Assembly: GCA_000431835.1 (NCBI GenBank)
Contig: HF987947.1
Location: 5,492 to 69,491, forward strand
Origin: Succinatimonas sp. CAG:777
Lineage (GTDB): Bacteria > Pseudomonadota > Gammaproteobacteria > Enterobacterales > Succinivibrionaceae
DNA length: 64,000 nt
Direction of reading: 5' to 3'
In this document: piece after piece, positions 35,164 through 45,260 of the stretch
How the letters are laid out: every line of letters begins with the position of its first letter
Position numbering within the stretch: position 1 is the first letter of the stretch
Position numbers and translations under genes: made by a program
Notes under the pieces: model-generated
Told to the model about the DNA's origin: nothing
The model's input: only the letters and a program-made list of their open reading frames with translations
Databases searched by the model: none

Positions 35164-35700
35164 TTAATTTCCTTTTAATTGATCTTTTAGTGATGCTAAC
35201 TTTGCAAATGGGTTATCATCATCGCTTTTTTCAATTTTACCAAAAGACCAATCACTATCCTGAAATACACAATTTTCATCACCTTCATCATGAGAAGTAA
35301 TGTATGGTATTTCAAGTAACAGACAATCTTCTAAAAAGTTTAAAAGATTAAAGGAGCCATCCTCGTTAAGTTCAACGATATCCAACTTTTCATCAATCTT
35401 TAAGCTCTTAGCTTTCTGCTCATCACAGGTTGAGAGGAAAGAACTTTCTAAATCTTTATCAAATTCTTTTTGGCATCTTTGGCAGATGAAAGTTACATTT
35501 GCCTTAATGGTTCCTTCAATGGTTCTTAACCCCTGCATATCAACATAGAATTTGAAGTCTGCCTGAACAGGACCATTTACTCTTACACAGGCGCCCTGTA
35601 GTCTTTTCAGGTTCTCAGGATCAATTTTGGTACTGTAACTAGACTCTTGAGAAGCTAGCTTGTCAAAATTAACATTTTCTGTAAATGACAAATCTGTCAT
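35164..35700 (-). CDS. yceD: YceD family protein (DUF177), large-subunit rRNA accumulation protein
   Basis: The 178-residue protein matches YceD/DUF177: the CxxC pair in FICQRCQKEFD and the acidic segment DIVELNEDGSFNLLNFLEDCLLLEIPYI (two parts) with DDNPFAKLASLKDQLK at the end. The gene precedes rpmF as in most bacteria. E. coli YceD affects 23S rRNA accumulation. ATG 35700 has AGGAG 8 bp upstream; an earlier in-frame start at 35730 has none. Confidence 0.88.
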   Translation of the reverse strand: MTDLSFTENVNFDKLASQESSYSTKIDPENLKRLQGACVRVNGPVQADFKFYVDMQGLRTIEGTIKANVTFICQRCQKEFDKDLESSFLSTCDEQKAKSLKIDEKLDIVELNEDGSFNLLNFLEDCLLLEIPYITSHDEGDENCVFQDSDWSFGKIEKSDDDNPFAKLASLKDQLKGN

Positions 35701-35736
35701 ATATTCGTATCTCCTGACCTTTATTTTCAAATTTTG

Positions 35737-35756
35737 CGATACAAGTTTCGATACAA
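35737..35756. repeat. 12-bp-spaced direct repeat upstream of the secreted-protein gene
   Basis: CGATACAA occurs at 35737-35744 and again at 35749-35756. A period close to one helical turn in a promoter region could be a binding site for a regulator; it may also be chance. Confidence 0.25.
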
Positions 35757-35820
35757 ACTATGTATATTGAACACAAAAGTATACACTAGTGTTATGTGTT
35801 TATCGAATTTTGGGTGCATT

Positions 35821-36522
35821 ATGTTTTCAAAGGCTCTCTTAAAAATCTGCATTACTACCTCTGTACTCTTAGGTGCAAGCTTTAGTTTTGCTGCTAATGC
35901 TTACACTCTTACTGAAAAGTTTGCTACAAAACACTATGCTTTATATGAGGTAATTTTAGGTAAAGGAGAAGTTTACGACAGTAGCTTAAAAAACATAATT
36001 GCAAATGATGTTGCAAGAAAAGGTAAGTACCAGGCAACAGCCGCAATCTTTGATACAGGATCAAAAGGTTTGTCTGGCACCATCGCAGAACCTATGTTAG
36101 GTGTTATTACTGCGGAGAACTATGCACAAAACGCAAGTTCTAACATCACCTTTGACGATAATGCTAAGCATGCTACCTATGCAGGTATCTATCTTACCTT
36201 CAAACAGTTCTCTACTTTGGCTGATAATAAGAATTTAAGTCAGCTTATCTCAGAGTTAGTTTCTTTTCCTCTTGTGATCTCTCAAGTTCCAATTGAAATG
36301 ATCTCAAAGAACTATCGAGGAGAGCTGTTCTATACCACAGACAGCAGAGCTTTAATTTTCGATTTTGCTCCAATTGACAGTGTTTACTATACAAAAGCTC
36401 AGATGTCAAAAGTAAAGAAAGACTGCAAAGTTAATCTTCTTGCAATTGCTGATAGAACAGTAAACAGACTTCCTTTCTTTATAAGCGCTCATGGTGCTGT
36501 TAACGATATTTTATGTAATTAG
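35821..36522 (+). CDS. Secreted protein of unknown function
   Basis: I do not recognise a family. From ATG 35821 the 233-residue product begins with a clear signal peptide (basic KALLK, hydrophobic core, probable cleavage after SFA or ANA near residue 24-27). The mature part has two Cys (in KKDCKVN and at the C-terminal ILCN) that could form a disulfide in the periplasm. It contains segments predicted to be strand-rich (QATAAIFDTGSKGLSGTIA, RGELFYTTDSRALIFDFAP). The reading frame is open back to 35734, but those residues precede the signal peptide. It is monocistronic, followed by a good terminator. Confidence 0.7.
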   Translation: MFSKALLKICITTSVLLGASFSFAANAYTLTEKFATKHYALYEVILGKGEVYDSSLKNIIANDVARKGKYQATAAIFDTGSKGLSGTIAEPMLGVITAENYAQNASSNITFDDNAKHATYAGIYLTFKQFSTLADNKNLSQLISELVSFPLVISQVPIEMISKNYRGELFYTTDSRALIFDFAPIDSVYYTKAQMSKVKKDCKVNLLAIADRTVNRLPFFISAHGAVNDILCN

Positions 36523-36535
36523 TTGAATAACATGT

Positions 36536-36570
36536 AAAAAGCAGATCTAAAAGATATGCTTTTTTGTTTT
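36536..36570 (+). terminator. Intrinsic terminator after the secreted-protein gene
   Basis: AAAAAGCAGATCT pairs with AGATATGCTTTTT with one mismatch and is followed by TTGTTTTTG. It also faces the convergent HAD gene. Confidence 0.7.
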
Positions 36571-36584
36571 TGTAGGAGTTTACG

Positions 36585-37310
36585 CTAATTGAAGTAAGCT
36601 GTTAAGTCACCAACTCCCTTAAGTAGAATGTTTGGCTTTAATTTCGTAAGAGCATCACCACTCCAAACACCTGTCTGTACACCTAAAGAGAAACAACCGG
36701 CATTTTGATACATCTTAATATCAAGACCAGAGTCACCTACACCTAAGACTCTTGATTCTTCAACCTTCAGTCTTTTACATAAGATATGCATCATTGTAGG
36801 ATCAGGTTTTGATGGCACTTCAGAGCCAGCACAGATGCCATCACAATATTTTCCTAAGAAAGTTGCATTCATAGTCCTTTCTATGCCCTGCATAGAACGA
36901 CCGGAGGCATAACCTATCTTGATATCAAGTTCTCTTAACTTTTTCATAAGAGGCTCTATTCCTAAAAACAGAGTATCTAACTGTAAATCACGTCTTGATT
37001 TGAAGATCTCTCGGTAATCTTTTGTAACGCTAGGTCCTAAGTACTTTTTATCCTCTGGCAGTAAGCTTGTTAAAGCTTCACCTAACTCAAGACCGATAGT
37101 GCTCATAATAGCTTTATCGTCTGGCTGAGGAAGAGAAAGATATTCAAAAGTTGTATGAGTACAGCTTAAGATCTGTCCTATGCTATCGGTTAAGGTTCCA
37201 TCAAGATCAAAGACAACAGCATCAATCTTTCCAAGAATACTCTTTGCATTAACATCAAAAACGATGTCGCGTCTTCCTTCAATATGAGCATAGCGAGAAT
37301 TATCTGACAT
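36585..37310 (-). CDS. HAD-superfamily phosphatase (phosphoglycolate-phosphatase-like)
   Basis: The 241-residue protein has HAD motif I VVFDLDGTLTDS, a helical cap (about 45-120), motif II in IGYASGRS, motif III Lys in SKPDPTMM and motif IV GVGDSGLDIKM. It belongs to the HAD-IA group that includes Gph and PpaX. The first 27 residues (IEGRRDIVFDVNAKS) are an extension before the core. It lies 5 bp downstream of rluC, an association seen in other gammaproteobacteria. The substrate cannot be told. Confidence 0.85.
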   Translation of the reverse strand: MSDNSRYAHIEGRRDIVFDVNAKSILGKIDAVVFDLDGTLTDSIGQILSCTHTTFEYLSLPQPDDKAIMSTIGLELGEALTSLLPEDKKYLGPSVTKDYREIFKSRRDLQLDTLFLGIEPLMKKLRELDIKIGYASGRSMQGIERTMNATFLGKYCDGICAGSEVPSKPDPTMMHILCKRLKVEESRVLGVGDSGLDIKMYQNAGCFSLGVQTGVWSGDALTKLKPNILLKGVGDLTAYFN

Positions 37311-37315
37311 CGTTA

Positions 37316-38296
37316 TTAGTCCTTATTGTCATCTTTCTTAATACGTAAAGCTTCTACAGCTGCTTCAAGTTCATCAGGCAGAGGAGCTTCAACTTTTAGA
37401 ACACGGTTATCAGCTGGATTTAAGAAAGTAATTCTAAAAGCATGCAGGAACATTCTCTTTAGACCAATTTCTTTTAAATGGGAATTAAATTCCTTATCAC
37501 CGTACTTTTCATCCCCGCCTACAGGATGCTTTACATAGGCAGTATGAACTCTAATTTGGTGGGTACGACCTGTATGAGGCATAGCAGCTACTAAAGATGC
37601 ACCATTTAAAAACTCAACTACGTCAAAGCCTGTTGAGGATGGAGCTCCGTTCTTAAAGCTTACCTCAACCATTCTCTCTCCTGATCTTAATTCGTTTCTA
37701 ACTAATGGAGCATCAACTAAATGGACTCTTCTGTCCCATTTACCCGGCACTAAAGTTAAATATCTTTTTTTAACAATTCTCTGTCTGAACTGCTCATGTA
37801 AATTTCTTAAAGCAGATCTTCTTTTAGCGACAATCAGACATCCAGAGGTTTCTTTATCAAGACGATGGGCTAATTCTAAAAATCTTTGTTCAGGCTTTAG
37901 AGCTCGTAGTGCCTCAATTAAGCCAAATTCAATGCCACTACCACCATGAGCCGCAAGGCCTGCAGGCTTATTTACAACCAATAAATCATCATTCTCAAAA
38001 AGAATGCGATTTTTTAAATCCTGCACTAGATGTAAATTTGAAGATGGAATAGTAACAGGGCCTTCGGTCACTTTTACAGGAGGAATTCTAATGGTATCTC
38101 CTTTCTTTAACTTATAAGAAGGAGTTACTCTTCCTTTGTTAACTCTAACCTCACCGCGACGCAAGATTCTGTACAGCATGCTGCGAGGCACCCCTTTTAA
38201 GATGCGAGCCAAATAATTATCTAGTCTCTGACCATCATCATTTTCATCTGCGGTTCTATATGTAACTGAGTGGGATACTACTTGCTTTTCAGACAT
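37316..38296 (-). CDS. rluC: 23S rRNA pseudouridine synthase RluC
   Basis: The 326-residue protein has an S4 RNA-binding domain (about 15-75; RLDNYLARILKGVPRSMLYRILRRGEVRVN) and a RluA-type catalytic domain with the catalytic Asp in AHRLDKETSG. Further motifs are VVNKPAGLAAHGG and TGRTHQIRVHTAYVKHPVGGD. RluC modifies 23S rRNA positions 955, 2504 and 2580 in E. coli. Divergent orientation with rne is the same as in E. coli, supporting RluC over RluD. Confidence 0.92.
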   Translation of the reverse strand: MSEKQVVSHSVTYRTADENDDGQRLDNYLARILKGVPRSMLYRILRRGEVRVNKGRVTPSYKLKKGDTIRIPPVKVTEGPVTIPSSNLHLVQDLKNRILFENDDLLVVNKPAGLAAHGGSGIEFGLIEALRALKPEQRFLELAHRLDKETSGCLIVAKRRSALRNLHEQFRQRIVKKRYLTLVPGKWDRRVHLVDAPLVRNELRSGERMVEVSFKNGAPSSTGFDVVEFLNGASLVAAMPHTGRTHQIRVHTAYVKHPVGGDEKYGDKEFNSHLKEIGLKRMFLHAFRITFLNPADNRVLKVEAPLPDELEAAVEALRIKKDDNKD

Positions 38297-38509
38297 TGCC
38301 TTAACCTTGTTTATGCTGTTTTACTCGCGGTATTTTAATCAAAATTGCGGCTAAAAGGTAATTTTTAGAAAAAATCATTTTAAATAAGCTATCTTCCTTG
38401 AGATTTTGTACTCATGATGCAGTTCAAAAATATAAAAATATTTCCTCTCATCAAAGCTCCACTCATTAAATATTAATCAGATTTATGGCATAATATTGTC
38501 AGTCGGGTA

Positions 38510-38809
38510 CGGTAACCCCTTTGTTCATGGTTTCTACTCGATTTTAGTTAATCTTAGATCTGTAGGGGATGCCCTGCGGTCACTGCTGTGAATGCGTAGC
38601 ATTCTGTAAAAAGCAGTGGATAAAGATTGAGGATTACGGTTGTTCTTAAAATTAACCCCTCTTTAAAGAAAGCATTGGCGCGTTGGTTTAAGAATGTAAT
38701 AAAAACTTGTTCTCTCAGACCTGGGGCTTGGACGGTTTCTGTCTAAAAAAGCTAAGAGCCCTCGCAAGTCTTGTATTGCCTGTTAGAACTTAAAAAAGGA
38801 ATTTTTCTC
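38510..38809 (+). ncRNA. Structured rne 5' leader (rne5-like autoregulatory element)
   Basis: About 500 bp separate rluC and rne. The transcribed part contains a compound hairpin at 38581-38618: CACTGCT pairs with AGCAGTG, and inside it GAATGC pairs with GCATTC. A second GC-rich hairpin (about 38723-38753) pairs GGGCT with AGCCC, with GAC/GTC pairing in between. In E. coli the long rne leader folds similarly and RNase E cleavage of it gives feedback control. A -10-like CATAAT near 38489-38494 could be the promoter. The analogy is inferred from structure and position. Confidence 0.5.
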
Positions 38810-41332
38810 GTGAAGAGAATGCTTATTAATGCGACCCAACTTGAAGAGGTTCGCGTTGCTCTAGTTGACGGTCAAAAGCTGTATGATCTCGACATTGAAT
38901 CCCCACAGCATGCAAATAAGAAAGCAAACATCTACAAAGGTACCATTACTCGTATCGAACCAAGTCTAGAAGCTGCTTTCGTTGACTACGGTGTAGAAAG
39001 ACACGGCTTTCTTCCATTAAAAGAAATTGCTAAAGAGTATTACCCTGCTGGCACTAACTTTAGCGATCATGCACAAGTACGTTCTGCTCTAAAAGAGGGT
39101 CAGGAAGTTATTGTTCAGATCGAAAAAGAAGAGCGTGGTCTTAAGGGTGCAGCTCTTACAACTTTTGTTTCTTTAGCTGGTAGTTATTTAGTTTTAATGC
39201 CAAATAACCCTCGTGCTGGCGGTATTTCTCGCCGTATTGAAGGTGAGGATAGAACAGAATTAAAGGCTGCTCTAAAAGGTCTTACTGTACCTGATGGTAT
39301 GGGCGTTATCGTTCGTACAGCAGGTGTTGGAAAAAGTGCTGAAGAACTAGAGTGGGATTTATCAATTCTAACTAAACTTTGGGGCATGATTAAGCAGGCT
39401 GCTGCAACTCGTCCAGCACCATTCTTAATTCACCAAGAGTCAAATATTGCTCTAAGAGCAATTCGTGATTACTTACGTCCAGATATTGGTGAAATCCTAG
39501 TTGACAGCACTGATGCTTACAAGCAGATCCTTCACTACATTGAGTTAGTTCGTCCAGAGTTTGCTTCAAAGGTTCACCTCTACAATGGTGATATTCCTTT
39601 ATTCAGCAAATTCCAGATTGAAAGCCAAATCGATACTGCCTACAAGAGAGAAGTAAGACTTCCATCTGGAGGTGCAATTGTTATCGATCCTACTGAAGCT
39701 TTAACCTCTATCGATGTTAACTCAGCAAAGGCAACTCGTGGCGGTGATATTGAAGAGACTGCTCTTCAGACTAATATCGAAGCTGCTGAAGAAATTGCTC
39801 GTCAGTTAAGATTACGTGACGTTGGTGGCTTGGTTGTTATCGACTTCATCGATATGAGCCCATTAAAGAATCAGCGTGAGATTGAAAACAGAATGCGTGA
39901 AGCTGTTCGTCAGGATAGAGCTCGTATTCAGTTCAGCAGATTATCACGTTTTGGTCTGTTAGAGATGTCAAGACAGAGACTGCGTCCTTCATTAGAGGAG
40001 AGTAGCTCTCACGTATGTCCAATGTGTAACGGACAAGGCACTTGCCGTGATACCTCATCACTTGCTTTATCAATCTTAAGATTGATCGAGGAAGAGGCAC
40101 ACAAAGAGAACGCTGGTGACGTATTTGCTATTGCTTCAGTTGAAGTTGCAACCTTCATTCTAAATGAGAAGCGTGCAGCACTTGCTGCTATTGAAGATAG
40201 AACTAAGACTCGTATTACTATCGTTCCTGAGAAGACTTATATGCCTCAGGAATATACAGTAAACCGCTGCATTCAGACTCCAACCAGCAAAGAAAGCAAC
40301 ATCAATAGCTTAGAAGTATTACGCGATCTTGATAAAGAGAACCGTAAAAAGGCTGAAAACTTCTTAGAGAATCCTTTCTTAAAGAAAGTTGTTGAGAACT
40401 CAGGTATCACTCAGAATACTAGCGATACTCCTGCTATCAATGCAGACATTCTCTCTTCAACCATGTCAACTCCTAAGGTTGCTCCTAAGAAAGAGACAAA
40501 ACCTCAGCGTAAACAGTCTAAGAACAATGAGCCTTCTTTAATTGATTCAATAAAGTCATTCTTTGGTACTCTCTTTGGTGCAAATGAGAAGAAAGAGCCT
40601 ACAAAGAAGAACAACAGACAGGGTCAGAGAAAGAACTCTACTAGAGGTCCTCGTGCAGAAGGTCAGAAGAACCGTCCTACTCGCAAGCCACGTCCAGCTA
40701 AGACTGAGCGTCCAGAGAGACAGGAAAGAGCTGAGAAAACAGAACGTAATACCCGTAATGAAGCTGAGCGTGAGAACGCAAAGCCTCAGCGCGCTCCTAA
40801 ACAGACTCGTCAGAAAAAGAATACTGAAGAAGGTCAGGTAAAAGAGCCACGTACACGTCGTCAGCCAAAAGAAAGTGCTCAAACTCAGGCTAACGCAGAG
40901 CAGACAACTGCACCAGCTAAGCCAAGAAGAATCAGCACTCCTCCAAAGCCTGTAGCTCCTAAGAGCAAGATTGTTGAGGTAAAGCCTTACACTCCTGTAG
41001 AAAGAGTTTATACAGAACAAGAGATGGGTCAGGGCTATGACTATAACGTAGACTTCTCTAATGTTCCATCATCAAAGAATGAGGATACAATTTCTGTAGA
41101 ACATTCTTCAAAGGCTGGTGGGCTTCGTGATGTTACCTTATCAGGCATCGAAGGTATCTCAGAGCCAAATGTAGAACCAGTTGATTACTCAAATGTACCT
41201 GCAGGACGCAATGACGATAATGCTAAGCCATTTGAGAAAGCAGATAGAGCAGGCGGTTTTGCTCAGCGAACAGCTAGTGCTGAAACAAAATCAATCGACA
41301 CTCAAAGAGATTCAGATCCTTTTATTGATTAG
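38810..41332 (+). CDS. rne: Ribonuclease E
   Basis: The 840-residue endoribonuclease starts at GTG 38810 (AAGGA 9 bp upstream), giving the canonical KRMLINATQ start. The catalytic half contains the S1 domain (about 35-125), catalytic Asp302 ([19 protein letters not shown]) and Asp345 (VVIDFIDMS). The zinc-link CPMC follows (Cys403, Cys406). The C-terminal half (about 515-840) is disordered and rich in Lys, Arg, Glu and Gln. It has a probable membrane-targeting helix ([15 protein letters not shown], near 575-590) and an Arg-rich RNA-binding stretch. It is about 220 residues shorter than E. coli RNase E, mainly in the degradosome scaffold. Confidence 0.95.
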   Translation: MKRMLINATQLEEVRVALVDGQKLYDLDIESPQHANKKANIYKGTITRIEPSLEAAFVDYGVERHGFLPLKEIAKEYYPAGTNFSDHAQVRSALKEGQEVIVQIEKEERGLKGAALTTFVSLAGSYLVLMPNNPRAGGISRRIEGEDRTELKAALKGLTVPDGMGVIVRTAGVGKSAEELEWDLSILTKLWGMIKQAAATRPAPFLIHQESNIALRAIRDYLRPDIGEILVDSTDAYKQILHYIELVRPEFASKVHLYNGDIPLFSKFQIESQIDTAYKREVRLPSGGAIVIDPTEALTSIDVNSAKATRGGDIEETALQTNIEAAEEIARQLRLRDVGGLVVIDFIDMSPLKNQREIENRMREAVRQDRARIQFSRLSRFGLLEMSRQRLRPSLEESSSHVCPMCNGQGTCRDTSSLALSILRLIEEEAHKENAGDVFAIASVEVATFILNEKRAALAAIEDRTKTRITIVPEKTYMPQEYTVNRCIQTPTSKESNINSLEVLRDLDKENRKKAENFLENPFLKKVVENSGITQNTSDTPAINADILSSTMSTPKVAPKKETKPQRKQSKNNEPSLIDSIKSFFGTLFGANEKKEPTKKNNRQGQRKNSTRGPRAEGQKNRPTRKPRPAKTERPERQERAEKTERNTRNEAERENAKPQRAPKQTRQKKNTEEGQVKEPRTRRQPKESAQTQANAEQTTAPAKPRRISTPPKPVAPKSKIVEVKPYTPVERVYTEQEMGQGYDYNVDFSNVPSSKNEDTISVEHSSKAGGLRDVTLSGIEGISEPNVEPVDYSNVPAGRNDDNAKPFEKADRAGGFAQRTASAETKSIDTQRDSDPFID

Positions 41333-41358
41333 AAAATAGATTATCTTTGAATGTTTTT

Positions 41359-41397
41359 AATGGCCCCTCATGAAAAATTGAGGAGCCATTTTTTTTG
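41359..41397 (+). terminator. Intrinsic terminator of rne
   Basis: AATGGCCCCTCA pairs with TGAGGAGCCATT (one mismatch) around an 8-base loop, followed by seven or eight T residues. Confidence 0.85.
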
Positions 41398-41535
41398 ACC
41401 GCTATCAAATTTTTAAAGTCTGTCTCATTAACATTATTACAATTTTCATATACTTAGATATTGTAAAAACATAACAAAATACATCTTTATGAAAAGCGAT
41501 GTTTTATTTTACACCGCAGGATAATGAGGTCAGTC

Positions 41536-43410
41536 ATGGATAAATCATTACTTCCTAACATATACGAATTCATTTCACATACCTACCCTTTTTCTCAATT
41601 AAACGATCTTGAAAAAGATGCTACCGCCACCAAAATTCAGATCACCTACCATACTCCAGGTGAAGAGCTTAATAATGAAACTCTAGCCGGTATCGGTCTA
41701 TTTATGATCCGTACAGGTGTGGTTGAAGAGCGTAATAAGTCAGACGGCTCACTTAGAGCAAAATTTAGTGCCGGAGACACCTTTGGTTTTACTCAAATTG
41801 ATAAAGAAGGTGACAGTGACTATAAAGTTGTTTTCTTAGAAAATACCCTGCTCTATGTATTACCAAAGAATGTTCTGCATTTCTTGATTGAAAAGAATAA
41901 AGAGGTTGGCGAATACTTTAATGCTAAAGAGTGGATTAGATTGTCATCCTCTCATAACTACGCTGATGAGGTTACAGCTGACGAGAAAGGTACATCTAAT
42001 AAGAGTATTGAGAAAGTTTGTTCTCATGATTTGGCTATCGTTACAGCTGATACCACTATTTGCCATACAGCAATTAAATTAGGTGAGAATAATACTGATC
42101 TTGCGATGGTAATGGATGGAGACAACCTTTTAGGTATTGTTACCAAGTCTGATATTACCTTAAAGGCTGTAGCAAAATGTATGGATATCAATGCTCCCAT
42201 CTCCAACATTATGACATCTAATGTCATGACTATTGATGCTGATAAGACCATCTTTGATGCTCTAGAGATCATGGTAATGTACAACATCAAAAACCTGCCT
42301 GTTCTAAAAGACGGCAAGGTCTTTGGTACTGTATCAACTACAAGTCTGTTACAGAATTCACAGCTACAGGCTGTTTATCTCTGTCAGGAAATAACAAGAG
42401 CTCGTTCAGAAGAGAAGATCATCGAGTTATCTAGTCAGAAACAGGAAATCTTCCAGACACTTGTACAGACTAACGTAAAGCCTCATACCATTCAGAAAGT
42501 TATGAGCCATATTGCAGATACATTCTGCAGAGCTTTTGTAAAGATGGCTGAAGAAAAGTTCGGAACAGCTCCTGTTGACTTTGCCTTTGTTGCAGCAGGC
42601 TCACAAGCTCGTTCTGAAGTTCAATTCCTATCAGATCAGGATAACTGCATTATCACTAAACGTGATCTTACAGATGAAGAGCACGAATACTTTGCTAAAT
42701 TAGCAGACTACGTAAATCAGAATCTTGATAAATGTGGTTACACCTTATGTGAAGGTCATTTCATGGCCAATAACCCTCGCTGGCTTGCAAGTTTAGATAA
42801 ATGGAAAGAGTACTACAGTGACTGGGTTTTAAATACCACTGAGGATGCTATCTTATGCAGCTCTGTATTCTTAGATATGAGATGTCTGTACGGTAACACT
42901 TCATTAGTAAAACAGTTAAGACAGCACTTAATTGAAAAAGCTAATGATAACAGCAGATTCTTAGCTACCTTGATTAGCATCTCTACAGCTGTAGCCCCTC
43001 CATTAGGAACCTTCAGACAGTTTGTTCTAACTAAAGATGGAGACAACAAACCATATCTTAATATTAAGAAACAAGCTATCAACCTTATCATCGAGATTGC
43101 TCGTGTTTATGGTATTGCAGCAAAATCAGACAGTACCGACACTTACGAGAGAATGAAAGCTGCGGTTAAAGAAGAGCTTATCAAAGAAGATGATTATCAG
43201 GAGTTAAAAGAAGCTTATACTTTCTTAAACCATGTAAGATTCAGACATCAGTTAAGAGCATTGGAACACCACGAGAAACTTTCTAATAACTTAAACCCAG
43301 ATGAGTTATCTCAGTTTGAAAGAAATCACTTAAGAGATGCCTTTAGAATTATTGCAAAGCATCAAAAGGCTGCTTCTTTTAGATTTGCTTCAGGCAGAGG
43401 TGTTCTATAA
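41536..43410 (+). CDS. CBS-domain and DUF294 nucleotidyltransferase-like protein
   Basis: The 624-residue protein has an N-terminal cyclic-nucleotide-binding-like domain (about 10-130), two CBS domains (about 150-270; TTICHTAIKLGENNTDLAMVM, PISNIMTSNVMTIDADKTI, MVMYNIKNLPVLKDG) and a DUF294 nucleotidyltransferase-like domain (GSQARSEVQFLSDQDN, near 355-370). A C-terminal DUF294_C helical domain follows (about 470-615). It may sense an adenine nucleotide and transfer a nucleotidyl group; its partner is unknown. ATG 41536 has GAGGT 5 bp upstream, and ATG 41524 is a near alternative. It overlaps nothing and is followed after 2 bp by an exonuclease gene, a pair found together in many proteobacteria. 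Confidence 0.85.
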   Translation: MDKSLLPNIYEFISHTYPFSQLNDLEKDATATKIQITYHTPGEELNNETLAGIGLFMIRTGVVEERNKSDGSLRAKFSAGDTFGFTQIDKEGDSDYKVVFLENTLLYVLPKNVLHFLIEKNKEVGEYFNAKEWIRLSSSHNYADEVTADEKGTSNKSIEKVCSHDLAIVTADTTICHTAIKLGENNTDLAMVMDGDNLLGIVTKSDITLKAVAKCMDINAPISNIMTSNVMTIDADKTIFDALEIMVMYNIKNLPVLKDGKVFGTVSTTSLLQNSQLQAVYLCQEITRARSEEKIIELSSQKQEIFQTLVQTNVKPHTIQKVMSHIADTFCRAFVKMAEEKFGTAPVDFAFVAAGSQARSEVQFLSDQDNCIITKRDLTDEEHEYFAKLADYVNQNLDKCGYTLCEGHFMANNPRWLASLDKWKEYYSDWVLNTTEDAILCSSVFLDMRCLYGNTSLVKQLRQHLIEKANDNSRFLATLISISTAVAPPLGTFRQFVLTKDGDNKPYLNIKKQAINLIIEIARVYGIAAKSDSTDTYERMKAAVKEELIKEDDYQELKEAYTFLNHVRFRHQLRALEHHEKLSNNLNPDELSQFERNHLRDAFRIIAKHQKAASFRFASGRGVL

Positions 43411-43412
43411 AA

Positions 43413-44114
43413 ATGAGCTTGTTTTCTAGATTTACACCGATTGAGATTCATAGAAGACGCTGTTTAAAGTTTGCAAACTCTAAAAATTGCCCTGACTATT
43501 TAAAGGCTTTTTATCAAAGAGGACTACCAAATGCCAACAGCTTTATTGATGAGTGCCATTTCACCTCCATAGACTTTGAAACTACAGGAATCGATCCTAA
43601 TAAGGACTATGTTCTGTCCATAGGAGGTATCTGTTTGAGAAAAGGTGCTATCGATTTTACGACTTCATTCCATTACTATGTGAATAACTCTAAGTTTATC
43701 AAGAAAGATTCTGCTGTAATCAACCATATAACTCCAGAACAGCTAGAGCAAGGTAAAGAACCAGTTACTGCGATGATTGAACTTTTAGATAAGATCTCAG
43801 GTGGTTTAGTCTTAATGCACTGCATGTACATTGAAACTAACTTTATAAAAAGTACTTTAGGTCTTAGAAAAAAAGATCCTCTGCCTTTTATCTCACTAGA
43901 TACTATGGCAATAGAAAGACAGCTTCATCATGACGCATCTGTTGAGGATGTAAGATTATCTGCAATCAGAGAAAGAAGAGGCTTTCCTGCCTATGAAGCA
44001 CATAACGCATTAGTAGACAGTTTAGCTACAGCTGAAGTGTTCTTAGCCCAGGAAAAAGATGTCTTTAAAAACAAAAGACCTTATTTACTGCCTCTGTATA
44101 AGAGATCACTGTAA
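43413..44114 (+). CDS. DnaQ-like 3'-5' exonuclease domain protein
   Basis: The 233-residue protein is a DEDDh exonuclease: Exo I TSIDFETTGIDP, Exo II near VLMHCMYIETNF, and Exo III with HNALVDSLATAEVF (His and Asp). It is not the full-length Pol III epsilon subunit, because the C-terminal alpha-binding part is absent and an extra N-terminal helical region of about 45 residues is present. Start ATG 43413 lies 2 bp after the DUF294 gene stop, so translation is probably coupled. The substrate is unknown. Confidence 0.85.
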   Translation: MSLFSRFTPIEIHRRRCLKFANSKNCPDYLKAFYQRGLPNANSFIDECHFTSIDFETTGIDPNKDYVLSIGGICLRKGAIDFTTSFHYYVNNSKFIKKDSAVINHITPEQLEQGKEPVTAMIELLDKISGGLVLMHCMYIETNFIKSTLGLRKKDPLPFISLDTMAIERQLHHDASVEDVRLSAIRERRGFPAYEAHNALVDSLATAEVFLAQEKDVFKNKRPYLLPLYKRSL

Positions 44115-44134
44115 CAAGGTCTATTAATAGCAAA

Positions 44135-44157
44135 TGGCGCCTAATGGCGCCACTTTT
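44135..44157 (+). terminator. Intrinsic terminator after the exonuclease gene
   Basis: TGGCGCC (44135-44141), loop TAAT, GGCGCCA (44146-44152), then CTTTT. The GC-rich stem also faces the convergent suhB gene. Confidence 0.65.
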
Positions 44158-44171
44158 ATGTTCAATTGTGA

Positions 44172-44975
44172 TTATTTTAAGATTGCAGGTAAGTTCTGAA
44201 CGTCGCAGATTTTTAATAATGCGCGTAACATCTTAGGATTACCTGATACTAAGTTGCCACTCTTTACGTAACCTGTCTCCCCCATAAAGTCTGATACGAT
44301 ACCACCAGCTTCACGTAGGATTAAGTCACCTGCAGCAAAATCCCATGGCTTTAAGCCCTGCTCTAAGTAGCCATCAAAACGACCACATGCTACATAGCAT
44401 AAATCTAGGCTTGCACTGCCCATACGACGTACGTCAGCACAATTTGCGATAAGTCTTGAGAATAGATCAAGATATGCAGGCATTCTGTCACGATATCTTG
44501 TAGGGAAGGCGGTTCCGATAATAGCACCGTCTAATGAATCACGTGGAGAAACACGGATTCTGTGTCCATTTAAAAATGCACCTTCACCTCTTGCTGATGT
44601 AAACATCTCATTTAACATTGGATCAAATACAACGCCAACTTCAGTCTTACCGTTGTGACGTAAAGCAATTGATACTGCACAATGAGCAATACCCTTAACA
44701 AAGTTTGTAGTACCATCGATAGGATCGATTACCCACTGATACTCTGAATCAGGATTACCAACAACACCAGATTCCTCAGCTAATACACTGTGATCGCGAT
44801 ATGACTTTAACAATGTGTCAATGATTACTTTCTCACACTGTTTATCAATAGTTGTAACTAAGTCGTCTTTGTTCTTTTCTTCAACTTCAAAAGAACCTTG
44901 CTGACCTAAGTTACGAGCAATTAAATTACCGGCAGAACGTGCAGCGCGGGCTGCGATATTAAGCATTGGATGCAT
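44172..44975 (-). CDS. suhB: Inositol-1-monophosphatase SuhB
   Basis: The 267-residue protein equals E. coli SuhB in length and motifs: MHPMLNIAARAARSAGNLI start, metal ligands in LAEESG, WVIDPIDGTTNFVKG and LKPWDFAAGDLI. SuhB is an inositol phosphatase that also joins the rRNA antitermination complex and aids ribosome maturation. I choose ATG 44975 for this exact match, although the frame is open to 45026. A perfect TATAAT on the minus strand lies close upstream near 45055-45060. Confidence 0.93.
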   Translation of the reverse strand: MHPMLNIAARAARSAGNLIARNLGQQGSFEVEEKNKDDLVTTIDKQCEKVIIDTLLKSYRDHSVLAEESGVVGNPDSEYQWVIDPIDGTTNFVKGIAHCAVSIALRHNGKTEVGVVFDPMLNEMFTSARGEGAFLNGHRIRVSPRDSLDGAIIGTAFPTRYRDRMPAYLDLFSRLIANCADVRRMGSASLDLCYVACGRFDGYLEQGLKPWDFAAGDLILREAGGIVSDFMGETGYVKSGNLVSGNPKMLRALLKICDVQNLPAILK

Positions 44976-45260
44976 CTTTAAATTCCATTTGTCAAAAAGC
45001 ATTGCATCGCGAAGTGTCTCATACACTCGGATGTCTGAAAAAACTTGAGTGCATTATAATATAAAAAAGCGAAATTTATGCATTCTTGTGAGACTATTTT
45101 CAAATCTTTTGAAAAAGCGAGGTCTTAACTTTAATGTATAATGTACGAACTTAAGAAAACAGAAGAGATGAGATTTAGATTTCATTTATAATCTGCAAAG
45201 TTTTTACTCTGAATTCTATCAAAGTTGCAAAAGTAAAATTAAAAAATCACAGGATAAAAG

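Noticed and set aside
40556..41020. A 154-codon minus-strand open frame opposite the end of rne
   Set aside because: It mirrors the Arg/Lys/Glu-rich RNase E tail. The low-complexity composition and lack of a ribosome-binding site argue against a gene.
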